Shown: piece after piece, positions 1 through 5,553 of the stretch
Position numbering within the stretch: position 1 is the first letter of the stretch
Layout: each line of letters starts with the position of its first letter
NCBI GenBank assembly: GCA_947379685.1
Contig: CANCOG010000362.1
Location: forward strand, 1-5,553
Direction: 5' to 3'
Origin: Flavipsychrobacter stenotrophus
GTDB lineage: Bacteria; Bacteroidota; Bacteroidia; Chitinophagales; Chitinophagaceae
DNA length: 5,553 nucleotides
Program-made: the position numbers and the translations under genes
The notes under the pieces: model-generated
The model's database searches: none
What the model was told of the DNA's origin: nothing
Seen by the model: the letters and a program-made list of their open reading frames with translations, nothing else

Positions 1-496
1 GTAAAGTCCAGGTAGTCACCCTGTTGCTAGTTGTATCTAATGACTGTAATTTAAAGGATACAGCCAATGCACTCATACCGCTAGTGTTAGCCAGTTTCAG
101 GTTAATTGAAGAACCTGGATCCCAACCTGCAGCGCCAGTCTGGCGAACGCCGACAGCACGATCGGTACAAACATTTTGTGCACCACATGAATCCAATGCA
201 TGAATTACATTTGCAGATGCAAAATTCTTAAAACCTGCGGCACGTACGCTACCAGTACATACAACGTTTGCTGTATCAAAAACACCAAATGTAACAGATG
301 TATTGAAAGTGTTCAATGTACCTATTGAAGTTGCAGTTGCTCCAGTATCGACGGACCAACCAGTTGGCAAACCACCTGTAATGGTATTGAAATTCTGAAC
401 GTAAGGTGAAGCTCCGGTTGCGCCATGCAGATAAAGCTGTGCACTGGCACTCAGAGAAACTGAAGCTAAGAGAGATAGTAAAGCTACTTTTTTCAT
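1..496 (-). CDS. Secreted beta-rich protein, N-terminal 165 residues (3' end beyond window)
   Basis: The reading frame opens at ATG 496-494 and stays open to the left edge, giving 165 residues with no stop. Residues 1-19 form a signal peptide (MKKVALLSLLASVSLSASA) with likely cleavage before Q20. The mature part is rich in T, S, G, A and V and has the look of a jelly-roll/beta-sandwich module. Recognisable pieces are NFNT at 35-38, LPTGW at 43-47, FKNFAS at 89-94, GVRQTG at 116-121, a DPG turn at 126-128 and FKLQSLD at 148-154. I associate this pattern with the N-terminal domain of large Bacteroidota proteins that end in a type IX sorting domain, sometimes with lamin-tail or anchor-type domains. 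The sorting domain would lie outside the window, so secretion by that route is an inference. Three cysteines (C80, C104, C110) could form a disulfide. The gene lies 119 bp after the DUF5689 gene on the same strand, so it may belong to that operon or have its own promoter. Function unknown. Confidence 0.
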   Translation of the reverse strand, partial: MKKVALLSLLASVSLSASAQLYLHGATGASPYVQNFNTITGGLPTGWSVDTGATATSIGTLNTFNTSVTFGVFDTANVVCTGSVRAAGFKNFASANVIHALDSCGAQNVCTDRAVGVRQTGAAGWDPGSSINLKLANTSGMSALAVSFKLQSLDTTSNRVTTWTL

Positions 497-516
497 ATTT
501 TTAGTTATTTGAAGTG

Positions 517-524
517 CGAAATTA
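517..524 (-). promoter_or_regulatory. Possible -7 box upstream of the secreted-protein gene
   Basis: On the minus strand this reads TAATTTCG, one mismatch from the Bacteroidota -7 consensus TAnnTTTG. It lies about 20 bp before the ATG at 496, so transcription would start near 511 and leave a short leader. No TTG at the usual -33 distance was found. The gap between the genes is large enough for an independent promoter, but the match is weak and could be chance in A/T-rich DNA. Confidence 0.22.
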
Positions 525-533
525 GGGGATTTA

Positions 534-550
534 TGTTACTAAATTGTAAC
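534..550 (-). promoter_or_regulatory. Candidate operator: GTTACA-N5-GTAACA, also an inverted repeat
   Basis: The minus strand reads GTTACA, five bases, then GTAACA. This is a direct repeat with an 11-bp period, and GTTAC/GTAAC is at the same time a perfect 5-bp inverted repeat with a 6-bp spacer. It lies 10 bp upstream of the possible -7 box of the secreted-protein gene. A similar hexamer pair with the same 11-bp period occurs upstream of the TBDT gene. Binding by a shared regulator is an inference, and short arms in A/T-rich DNA arise easily by chance. Confidence 0.25.
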
Positions 551-579
551 CAATAACCCAAAAATTAGTTAACAACCTG

Positions 580-603
580 CAATTGAATAAAATAAATCAA
601 TTG
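580..603 (-). other. A/T-rich hairpin just after the DUF5689 gene
   Basis: Arms of 7 bp (CAATTGA at 580-586 and TCAATTG at 597-603) flank a 10-base A/T loop. The structure begins 12 bases past the DUF5689 stop codon on the transcribed strand. It might protect the 3' end or weakly attenuate transcription between the operon and the secreted-protein gene. Low G+C, a long loop and no following U run make it a poor intrinsic terminator. Confidence 0.25.
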
Positions 604-615
604 GAAAACAAATTC

Positions 616-1455
616 CTATGGACAATCTCTGTTACCTGTAAGTTTTACATCGCTTGTGTCGCGAATTAGAAACTGGACAGCATTATAGAAAGAAAAAATA
701 CCGGTAACACTACCCTTTCCTGCAGGAATGATCGCTGGCTGGAACGTTGCATACCCACTATTATACATCTGCAAAGTTGTATTATTGATGTTTGGGCACG
801 GGTGCAGGTAACGTGATGTAGAAATTGATTGCGTACTAGGTGCAGCGTAGGCAGCACCGATCGATGCAGTTTCAAACTCCATGTTTTCAATTTCCACTAA
901 CATGTTCAAATAAGGAATATAGTTAGTGATCAGGTCGTCAAGCCTCATCTTAAGCGGCGTAACAGTATGAGGAAAGGAAGCTTTGACAACATAGGTAGTC
1001 AATAGCGTTGAAGGAATACCGGTAACAGTAACCGAACTACCGGAAGCCGTTGCTGAAAGCGCGATTTCTGGCAGACCATGATAATTAACGACTGTCAATC
1101 CCTTCAATTTAATATATATCTTACGACCGATAGGGTAATCTGCATAAAGACCTGTTGCAGAAATAGAAACTGCAATAGCACCGGTTGAGTCCTGGATGAC
1201 CAGGGTTTTATAAAAGTTACCGGTACGGTCGTCAGCTGTAATAATACCGTAAATTGTACTATCACCCAACACCCTAGATTGGCCTGTACCCAAACCTAAA
1301 GCAATACCACTCAACTTACTGATAGAAAGATTTACTGGCAAATTTGGGTCAACCTGAGACGTATCTGGTGGAGCATCAAATGTTTGCTTAACACACGAAT
1401 TAAAGAAAAAGGCGCTGGCGAACAATGAGCAAAGCGCAAAACGAGAAAACTTCAT
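616..1455 (-). CDS. DUF5689 family OB-fold lipoprotein
   Basis: This encodes a 279-residue exported lipoprotein. Residues 1-20 are a hydrophobic signal peptide ending in a lipobox-like FNSC, with C21 as the lipidated cysteine. After it comes VKQTFDAPP, close to the CVK-x-x-FD-x-PP start that I associate with DUF5689 proteins. Residues about 65-135 look like an OB-fold: a YGIIT strand at 69-73, GNFYKTLVIQD at 79-89, TGAIAVSI at 91-98, then YPIGRKIYIKLKG at 107-119 and YHGLPEIAL at 125-133. The order (GxVT, QD.TG, hydrophobic strand, GxxVxxxG, Y.G.xQ/E) resembles the OB-fold of YhcR/ExeM-type extracellular nucleases. The C-terminal part has GKGSVTGIFS (246-255) and IRDTSDV (264-270), typical of the family ending. 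The gene lies 20 bp after the TBDT stop with no room for a terminator, so the two are almost certainly co-transcribed. Only D27 among the first residues after the cysteine is acidic, so a surface-export signal is weak. Nucleic-acid binding is an inference; family membership is recognised by motif, not by a search. Confidence 0.88.
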   Translation of the reverse strand: MKFSRFALCSLFASAFFFNSCVKQTFDAPPDTSQVDPNLPVNLSISKLSGIALGLGTGQSRVLGDSTIYGIITADDRTGNFYKTLVIQDSTGAIAVSISATGLYADYPIGRKIYIKLKGLTVVNYHGLPEIALSATASGSSVTVTGIPSTLLTTYVVKASFPHTVTPLKMRLDDLITNYIPYLNMLVEIENMEFETASIGAAYAAPSTQSISTSRYLHPCPNINNTTLQMYNSGYATFQPAIIPAGKGSVTGIFSFYNAVQFLIRDTSDVKLTGNRDCP

Positions 1456-1475
1456 ATAAAAAATTTAAAAACTAA

Positions 1476-4304
1476 TTAAAACTTAAGAACAATGTTTACA
1501 ATAAAATTCATACCATAACCATAAATATAGTAGTTACCAAACTTATTGGGGTTGATATTTGTGAAATCATACCTCAACTGTTCGTAGCCTGAAGCAATAT
1601 AGTTCGTGTTATTCAGCAGGTTATTAATACCCCCTGTAATGGTTAAGGTACTATTATGTGAAACTTTACTCACCATTTTAGACATCCGGGACAACTGGAA
1701 AGTTTTTCCCAACCTTAAGTCAACAATAAACGCAGCAGGTAATTTTTCCTGATCAAAGATCTTATGCCATTCAGGCGAATTAACCGGAACTAGATCTGCA
1801 GCCTCAGAAACACGCTTCCCTGGGTTAATAGATACATAATCCCTGTCGAAATAATTAAAGTTGACATTGACGAACATCCCATTCTTTGGGCGATAGTTAA
1901 ATCCAAGCGTACCAACAGTTTGCGGGCCAACTCCCAGATAGTAATTCTTTATGTATGCCTTATTTTGTTTGGCATGTTGCAGTGTATCATTATCCTGATA
2001 GATATTGATGGTAGGGCGGTTTGTATAGAAGGCTTGCCCAATGGCAGACGCTGCTGTAACCGTAAGAGCGCGATTAACTTTATACTCTACCACCAGCTCA
2101 GTACCCAACATACGGGTATTTATATTCTGCATTACGTAGTTTACGAATGTATAATAAGCTGGATCGTCGTTATAATATCGTTTAATTTCTGTTGCATTTT
2201 GAATCTCGGTCCAGTACCCAACTGCCTTGGCCGTAAATTTCGATGTTTTCAACATATAACCAGCTTCAACGCTCATGTTCCGCTGATTAGATGGATCAGA
2301 AACCATAAAATCACGGGTTTCAGCTGAAATAAAACAATTGTCAGCAGTAGGAGGAGTGGTAGATATCAATGCATTTACGTACAGCGCACTACGCGGGTTA
2401 ATTTTGTAGGTAGCACCAGCTTTAACCGCATAGTTGTAAAAGCCCTGTGCCGAAGTAAGACCATAAGAATTATTGGCAAAAAGGCCATTCCTCATAAAAC
2501 CTTCTCTGCGAAATGAATTATCCTGCAGGCTCAAAGATCCGAAGAAATCAAATTTATCGAAGTTGTAAACCAACTGTCCCCACAGATTTGCGTTATTGAA
2601 GCGAATAGTATAGTCATAACCATATTTATCGCCTTTCTTGATAACAGCATTTGGCCTGTTCAGATCATTCTGATAATAATTTGGATTACCTACATATTGC
2701 TGAGATGCAAACTGGTTATAATTTGTGTAATAGTCGCCACCCAGCAGATCAACGATTTCTTTATAAAATTCAGTGCGTTGAGAAACAAAGGTGAAACCAC
2801 CGTAAAACGTTTTATGCTCGTTCACTGACCGTTCAATATTAGTACTAAAGTTAAACTTCTTGAATGCACTTACTTTATCAAACAGTACATATTCCGACTG
2901 CTTGCCGGTATATGAATCCCCAGCAACACCATTCACATTGTTCATGGTCTGAATATTGTTCCTGTTTGCCGCATATAGATCTGCCCATTTAACCTGTAGG
3001 AGATCACGGTTATTCTCAATCTGTTGTCTTACCAGGTTGCCCGTCGTAGAATCTGGAGGGTTGTAATTGTAGTATAAACCAGGTAAATTCCTGTAATAGC
3101 TACCCCAGGGACTTGGTACATTATAATAGTCTATTCTCCCAACTTTAAGTTTTCCAAATTCATAGCTTACAGCGGTATTCCAACGTGTTTTGTCATCTGG
3201 CCTGTATTCATAGTTAAGGATACTTATTGGTAAAAAACTCTTCCTGGTCCTGCCACTTCTTTTGTCACCATTCTGATTTCCCCACGCATCATTATAATAG
3301 TGAGTACCAGCTAAATCGAGGGCTTCTCTCGTAGCATACACACTCTGCCCTTCTGTTGTTGGTGATGCAAATGTTGAAAGGTTAATTTTTCCCTTTCCTA
3401 ATGTCTTGGTAACTGCAGCAAAATACGCATATCCATCAAAGTAAGTGCCCGGCACATAACCCTCTTGCGACCATCTTTTTGATAATGATACTGAATAAGC
3501 CCATCCTTTTTTTGAAGTGCCGCTATTCTTTGTAACCATTACCCTATTCTTTATACGTCCACTACCAATTGAATAAGTGACCTTGGTCTCCTCACGCTGG
3601 TTATCAGCAGTGGCATCGAGGTAAGTAGATCCGTTTATCCCTCCAAACGCGTATTCCGATGGAGCCAACCCGTATTTTACAGTTCTGCCATGAAACACAT
3701 CATTGAGACCACCCATGGTACTCCAGGAAGCGTTGCCGCTTTCAACATCATTAACGACAATGCCATTGATCAATAATTCCTGCGCATTTCTTTTATATCC
3801 CCTTGGTTGAAAACGATATGGACCAAAAACAAATGTAGCTGCATTTACGAAAGGGTCACGGCTGGAAACCACCAGGCCACCGCCATTATCAGTTGTCGTG
3901 CCTTCGTCGGAAGTAGACGAATTTGAATTCTCTGAGATAGCAATTGTAGGTATTTGTGTATTTTCGTAAGAGGCAGTTATGTCATTTGGTGTGGCCTGCA
4001 ACTCGCCAAGGTCGTTAATCTCCTTATCAACATTAACATTCAATGTATCCCTCTTGGTATTACCCCCACCTATAACAATTTTATGACTGCCATAAGGAAT
4101 CTCACTCAACATAAAATCCCCTTCACCTTCGGTACTGGTAAATGCATCGAGGTCAACAACTGTAATTCTCACGCCACTATAGGGGCCCTTAGTAGTACTA
4201 TTTATTATCTTTCCCTTGATAATCCCTGTTTTCTTACCTGCCTGCCCAAAGGAAACCCCAAGAAAAGACAATAACAACAATAAAACGCCTGACAGCCTTC
4301 GCAT
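1476..4304 (-). CDS. TonB-dependent outer-membrane transporter with carboxypeptidase-like regulatory domain
   Basis: This encodes a 942-residue outer-membrane active transporter driven by TonB. I chose ATG 4304-4302: it starts a clean signal peptide (MRRLSGVLLLLLSFLGVSFG, cleavage before Q21). An in-frame TTG at 4325 would only add seven residues ahead of it and lies almost on the predicted transcription start. Residues about 27-105 are a CarboxypepD_reg-like beta-sandwich (GIIKGKI, then STEGEGDFMLSEIPYG at 57-72). A linker with IPTIAIS (118-124) and an S/T/D-rich stretch (127-140) follows. The plug shows SSRDPF (147-152), RFQPRGY (164-170), LLINGIVVND (177-186) and GGLNDV (198-203). The barrel starts near 240, with KRWSQEGYVPGTYFDGYAYF (276-295) and many alternating aromatic strands, and ends in F942 as outer-membrane barrels do. 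No clear TonB box was seen. No SusD gene is adjacent; the DUF5689 lipoprotein follows 20 bp downstream. The substrate is unknown; the neighbouring nuclease suggests a nucleic-acid or phosphodiester-derived ligand (inference). Confidence 0.93.
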   Translation of the reverse strand: MRRLSGVLLLLLSFLGVSFGQAGKKTGIIKGKIINSTTKGPYSGVRITVVDLDAFTSTEGEGDFMLSEIPYGSHKIVIGGGNTKRDTLNVNVDKEINDLGELQATPNDITASYENTQIPTIAISENSNSSTSDEGTTTDNGGGLVVSSRDPFVNAATFVFGPYRFQPRGYKRNAQELLINGIVVNDVESGNASWSTMGGLNDVFHGRTVKYGLAPSEYAFGGINGSTYLDATADNQREETKVTYSIGSGRIKNRVMVTKNSGTSKKGWAYSVSLSKRWSQEGYVPGTYFDGYAYFAAVTKTLGKGKINLSTFASPTTEGQSVYATREALDLAGTHYYNDAWGNQNGDKRSGRTRKSFLPISILNYEYRPDDKTRWNTAVSYEFGKLKVGRIDYYNVPSPWGSYYRNLPGLYYNYNPPDSTTGNLVRQQIENNRDLLQVKWADLYAANRNNIQTMNNVNGVAGDSYTGKQSEYVLFDKVSAFKKFNFSTNIERSVNEHKTFYGGFTFVSQRTEFYKEIVDLLGGDYYTNYNQFASQQYVGNPNYYQNDLNRPNAVIKKGDKYGYDYTIRFNNANLWGQLVYNFDKFDFFGSLSLQDNSFRREGFMRNGLFANNSYGLTSAQGFYNYAVKAGATYKINPRSALYVNALISTTPPTADNCFISAETRDFMVSDPSNQRNMSVEAGYMLKTSKFTAKAVGYWTEIQNATEIKRYYNDDPAYYTFVNYVMQNINTRMLGTELVVEYKVNRALTVTAASAIGQAFYTNRPTINIYQDNDTLQHAKQNKAYIKNYYLGVGPQTVGTLGFNYRPKNGMFVNVNFNYFDRDYVSINPGKRVSEAADLVPVNSPEWHKIFDQEKLPAAFIVDLRLGKTFQLSRMSKMVSKVSHNSTLTITGGINNLLNNTNYIASGYEQLRYDFTNINPNKFGNYYIYGYGMNFIVNIVLKF

Positions 4305-4339
4305 AATATAAATATCTAGATTCAAAAAAGAATTGGGTG

Positions 4340-4347
4340 CAAACTTA
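4340..4347 (-). promoter_or_regulatory. -7 box of the TBDT operon promoter
   Basis: On the minus strand this reads TAAGTTTG, an exact match to the Bacteroidota primary-sigma -7 consensus TAnnTTTG. Transcription would begin near 4333, leaving a leader of about 30 bases before the ATG at 4304, which also supports that start over the TTG at 4325. No TTG lies at the usual -33 distance, which would suit a promoter that needs an activator. Confidence 0.5.
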
Positions 4348-4373
4348 CAACGACCTTTTCAGTATTGGTGACT

Positions 4374-4395
4374 TTGGGGTTAAGTTATTGTTAAA
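4374..4395 (-). promoter_or_regulatory. Tandem 11-bp repeat, candidate activator site
   Basis: The minus strand carries TTTAACAATAA followed directly by CTTAACCCCAA, which match at 7 of 11 positions. The cores are TTAACA and TTAACC, spaced 5 bp apart. An 11-bp head-to-tail period is typical of sites bound by OmpR/PhoB-class response regulators, and TTAACA-like hexamers with such spacing resemble Bacillus PhoP boxes. The site would cover about -41 to -62 of the predicted TBDT start, a normal activator position, and lies about 85-106 bp upstream of the divergent nuclease start codon. The functional role is inferred. Confidence 0.3.
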
Positions 4396-4479
4396 GGGGA
4401 GTCATTTTATAATTATATATTCCCATTCCAACTTTTAAGTGAAGGGTTTTTAATTCCTTTGCTGTAAAATAATTCTTCC

Positions 4480-5514
4480 GTGATCAAAAAAATATTGCTT
4501 TCTTCATTCATTTTCGTTTCTGCAATAACCGCTAAAGCCCAGTTAGCACAGTACAAAGTTCTGGCTGTTGGTTTTTATAATGTTGAGAATTTTTTCGATA
4601 CGATTCATGACCCCAATAAGAAAGATGAGGATTTTACGCCCGAGGGCTCTTACCACTATAACACAGAAATATATAATCAGAAGCTGCATAATATCGCTTC
4701 CGTTTTTCAAAAATTAGGTACAGATGTCACTCCCGATGGCCCCGCGATAATAGGAATGGCTGAAGTTGAAAACGATAATGTGTTAAAGGATATAGTACAG
4801 CAACCAGAAATAAAGAACAGGAATTATAAATATGCCTGGTTTTATACTCCCGATGAACGTGGAATAAGTGTGGCAATGCTGTATAACCCAAAGTACTTTA
4901 AACTCATCAGTTCAGAACCCGTGCATGTGCCGCTGGAATCGCTGGGACAAAAACGCCCGACGCGTGACATATTACATGTTTATGGTGTGTTGGCAGGTGA
5001 TACGGTTCACGTGCTGGTAAATCACTGGCCATCAAAAAGTGGTGGCGAGGCTGCAAGCGCACCGGGTCGTAAACTGGCGGCATCGGTGAACAAAAAGATA
5101 TTTGATTCTATTATTGCTGCCAACGCCAATGCCAAAGTACTTATAATGGGTGACCTCAATGACAATCCCAACAGCGAGGGAGTTATAGAAGTGCTCAATG
5201 CTAAAGATGAAAAAGGCGAAACCGAATTAACGGACATATATAATCCCTGGATCAAAATGTACAAAAGAGGAATAGGTACAGAAAGTTATCAGGGCGAGTG
5301 GAACCTCATTGACCAGATCATGATCTCTGGCTCCTTCATTAAAAACAACAACAATAAATGGAAATATTACAAGGAAGAGATATTTAATCGCGACTTTCTG
5401 GTGAACAAGATCGGCCAGTACAAGGGCCTCCCCCACCGCTCATTCGCCGGTCCAAAATGGATCAATGGTTATAGCGACCACTTCCCGGTGGTGATGTACT
5501 TTATTGAAAAGTAG
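4480..5514 (+). CDS. Exported endonuclease/exonuclease/phosphatase (EEP) family hydrolase
   Basis: This encodes a 344-residue protein of the Mg2+-dependent EEP superfamily (DNase I, exonuclease III and phosphoesterase fold). I use GTG 4480 as the start: an in-frame stop at 4465 excludes anything earlier, and GTG gives a complete signal peptide (MIKKILLSSFIFVSAITAKA, cleavage before Q21). All family motifs are present: FYNVENFFD (32-40) with the metal-site N34, GMAEVEN (92-98) with catalytic E95, RGISVAMLY (127-135), NHWPSKSGG (181-189) with H182, GDLNDNP (224-230) with D225 and N227, D278 in LIDQIM, and SDHFP (332-336) with the D333/H334 pair. It should therefore be active on a phosphodiester, in the periplasm or outside. 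There is no lipobox and no type IX sorting domain, so periplasm is more likely. The single domain lacks the lamin-tail and OB-fold modules fused to the nuclease in ExeM/NucH proteins. It is divergent from the TBDT operon and may share its control. DNA, RNA, nucleotide or phospholipid substrates cannot be told apart here. Confidence 0.92.
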   Translation: MIKKILLSSFIFVSAITAKAQLAQYKVLAVGFYNVENFFDTIHDPNKKDEDFTPEGSYHYNTEIYNQKLHNIASVFQKLGTDVTPDGPAIIGMAEVENDNVLKDIVQQPEIKNRNYKYAWFYTPDERGISVAMLYNPKYFKLISSEPVHVPLESLGQKRPTRDILHVYGVLAGDTVHVLVNHWPSKSGGEAASAPGRKLAASVNKKIFDSIIAANANAKVLIMGDLNDNPNSEGVIEVLNAKDEKGETELTDIYNPWIKMYKRGIGTESYQGEWNLIDQIMISGSFIKNNNNKWKYYKEEIFNRDFLVNKIGQYKGLPHRSFAGPKWINGYSDHFPVVMYFIEK

Positions 5515-5553
5515 TTTTTTGGGGGGATTCTCGCTAAATAGTCCTATTTGAAT
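5515..5553 (+). terminator. Tail after the nuclease gene with a small dyad, possible partial terminator
   Basis: Right after the TAG come a T6 run and a G6 run (5515-5526). A dyad follows, AAATAG at 5536-5541 and CTATTT at 5544-5549. With a realistic loop this is a 5-bp A/T stem, and the window ends four bases later, so a trailing U run cannot be judged. It is weak as a terminator. Confidence 0.15.

Larger units (their letters stand above)
4305..4479. other. Divergent intergenic region between TBDT and nuclease genes
   Basis: This 175-bp A/T-rich spacer must hold promoters in both directions. The TBDT-side -7 box and the tandem repeat are listed separately. On the nuclease side I found no convincing TAnnTTTG. 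The nearest candidates are an A/T palindrome TATAATTATA at 4408-4417 and TAATTCCTTTG at 4451-4461, whose spacing is wrong for the consensus. No small ORF or RNA gene is apparent in it. Confidence 0.6.

Noticed and set aside
666..890. 74-codon frame on the minus strand inside the DUF5689 gene
   Set aside because: Same strand, other frame, entirely within a family-recognised coding region; the translation has no independent signature.
1920..2327. 135-codon open frame on the plus strand inside the TBDT gene
   Set aside because: It lies wholly antisense to a well-supported barrel-coding region. Its translation is rich in I, C and V with no recognisable domain and no promoter. It is a shadow frame.
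3954..4274. 106-codon open frame on the plus strand opposite the TBDT N-terminus
   Set aside because: It is fully antisense to the signal peptide and regulatory domain of the transporter, with cysteine-rich, domain-free translation. Not a gene.
4396..4424. Possible hairpin between GGGA (4397-4400) and TCCC (4421-4424) in the divergent spacer
   Set aside because: Only four G/C-containing pairs close a 20-base A/T loop, with little inner pairing. Not stable enough to call a riboswitch or attenuator.
5022..5436. Two overlapping minus-strand frames of 80 and 69 codons opposite the nuclease
   Set aside because: Both are antisense to conserved catalytic motifs (NHWPSK, GDLNDNP), which constrain the plus strand. 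Neither has a recognisable product.
5515..5526. T6-G6 homopolymer junction after the nuclease stop codon as a phase-variation tract
   Set aside because: It is outside the coding sequence, not next to a promoter for any visible gene, and short. No switching role can be supported.

Overview
The window looks like chromosomal DNA of a Bacteroidota bacterium, most likely a Chitinophagaceae/Sphingobacteriales-type lineage. The evidence is a TonB-dependent transporter (TBDT) with an N-terminal carboxypeptidase-like regulatory domain, a DUF5689-type lipoprotein, A/T-rich leaders without Shine-Dalgarno sequences, and a match to the Bacteroidota -7 promoter box (TAnnTTTG). The family assignment within the phylum is an inference from protein style only.

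Layout: three genes lie on the minus strand, reading right to left. They are a 942-residue TBDT (4304-1476), then after 20 bp a 279-residue DUF5689/OB-fold lipoprotein (1455-616), then after 119 bp a secreted beta-rich protein that runs off the left edge (496-1). A fourth gene is divergent on the plus strand (4480-5514): a signal-peptide-bearing endonuclease/exonuclease/phosphatase (EEP) family enzyme with all its active-site motifs intact. The 175-bp divergent intergenic region carries a good -7 box for the TBDT and, upstream of it, a tandem 11-bp repeat that resembles a response-regulator operator.

How they may work together (inference): the locus combines an outer-membrane active transporter, an outer-membrane lipoprotein whose OB-fold resembles the one in ExeM/NucH-type extracellular nucleases, an exported Mg-dependent EEP nuclease/phosphatase, and a secreted protein of the kind often sorted by the type IX secretion system. 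This would fit a scavenging system that captures extracellular nucleic acid or another phosphodiester, imports it and hydrolyses it for phosphate or nucleotides. No SusD gene accompanies the SusC-like transporter here; the DUF5689 lipoprotein occupies that position. None of the substrate assignments can be proved from sequence alone.

There are no RNA genes, insertion sequences, CRISPR arrays or phage genes visible, and no gene is broken by a frameshift.
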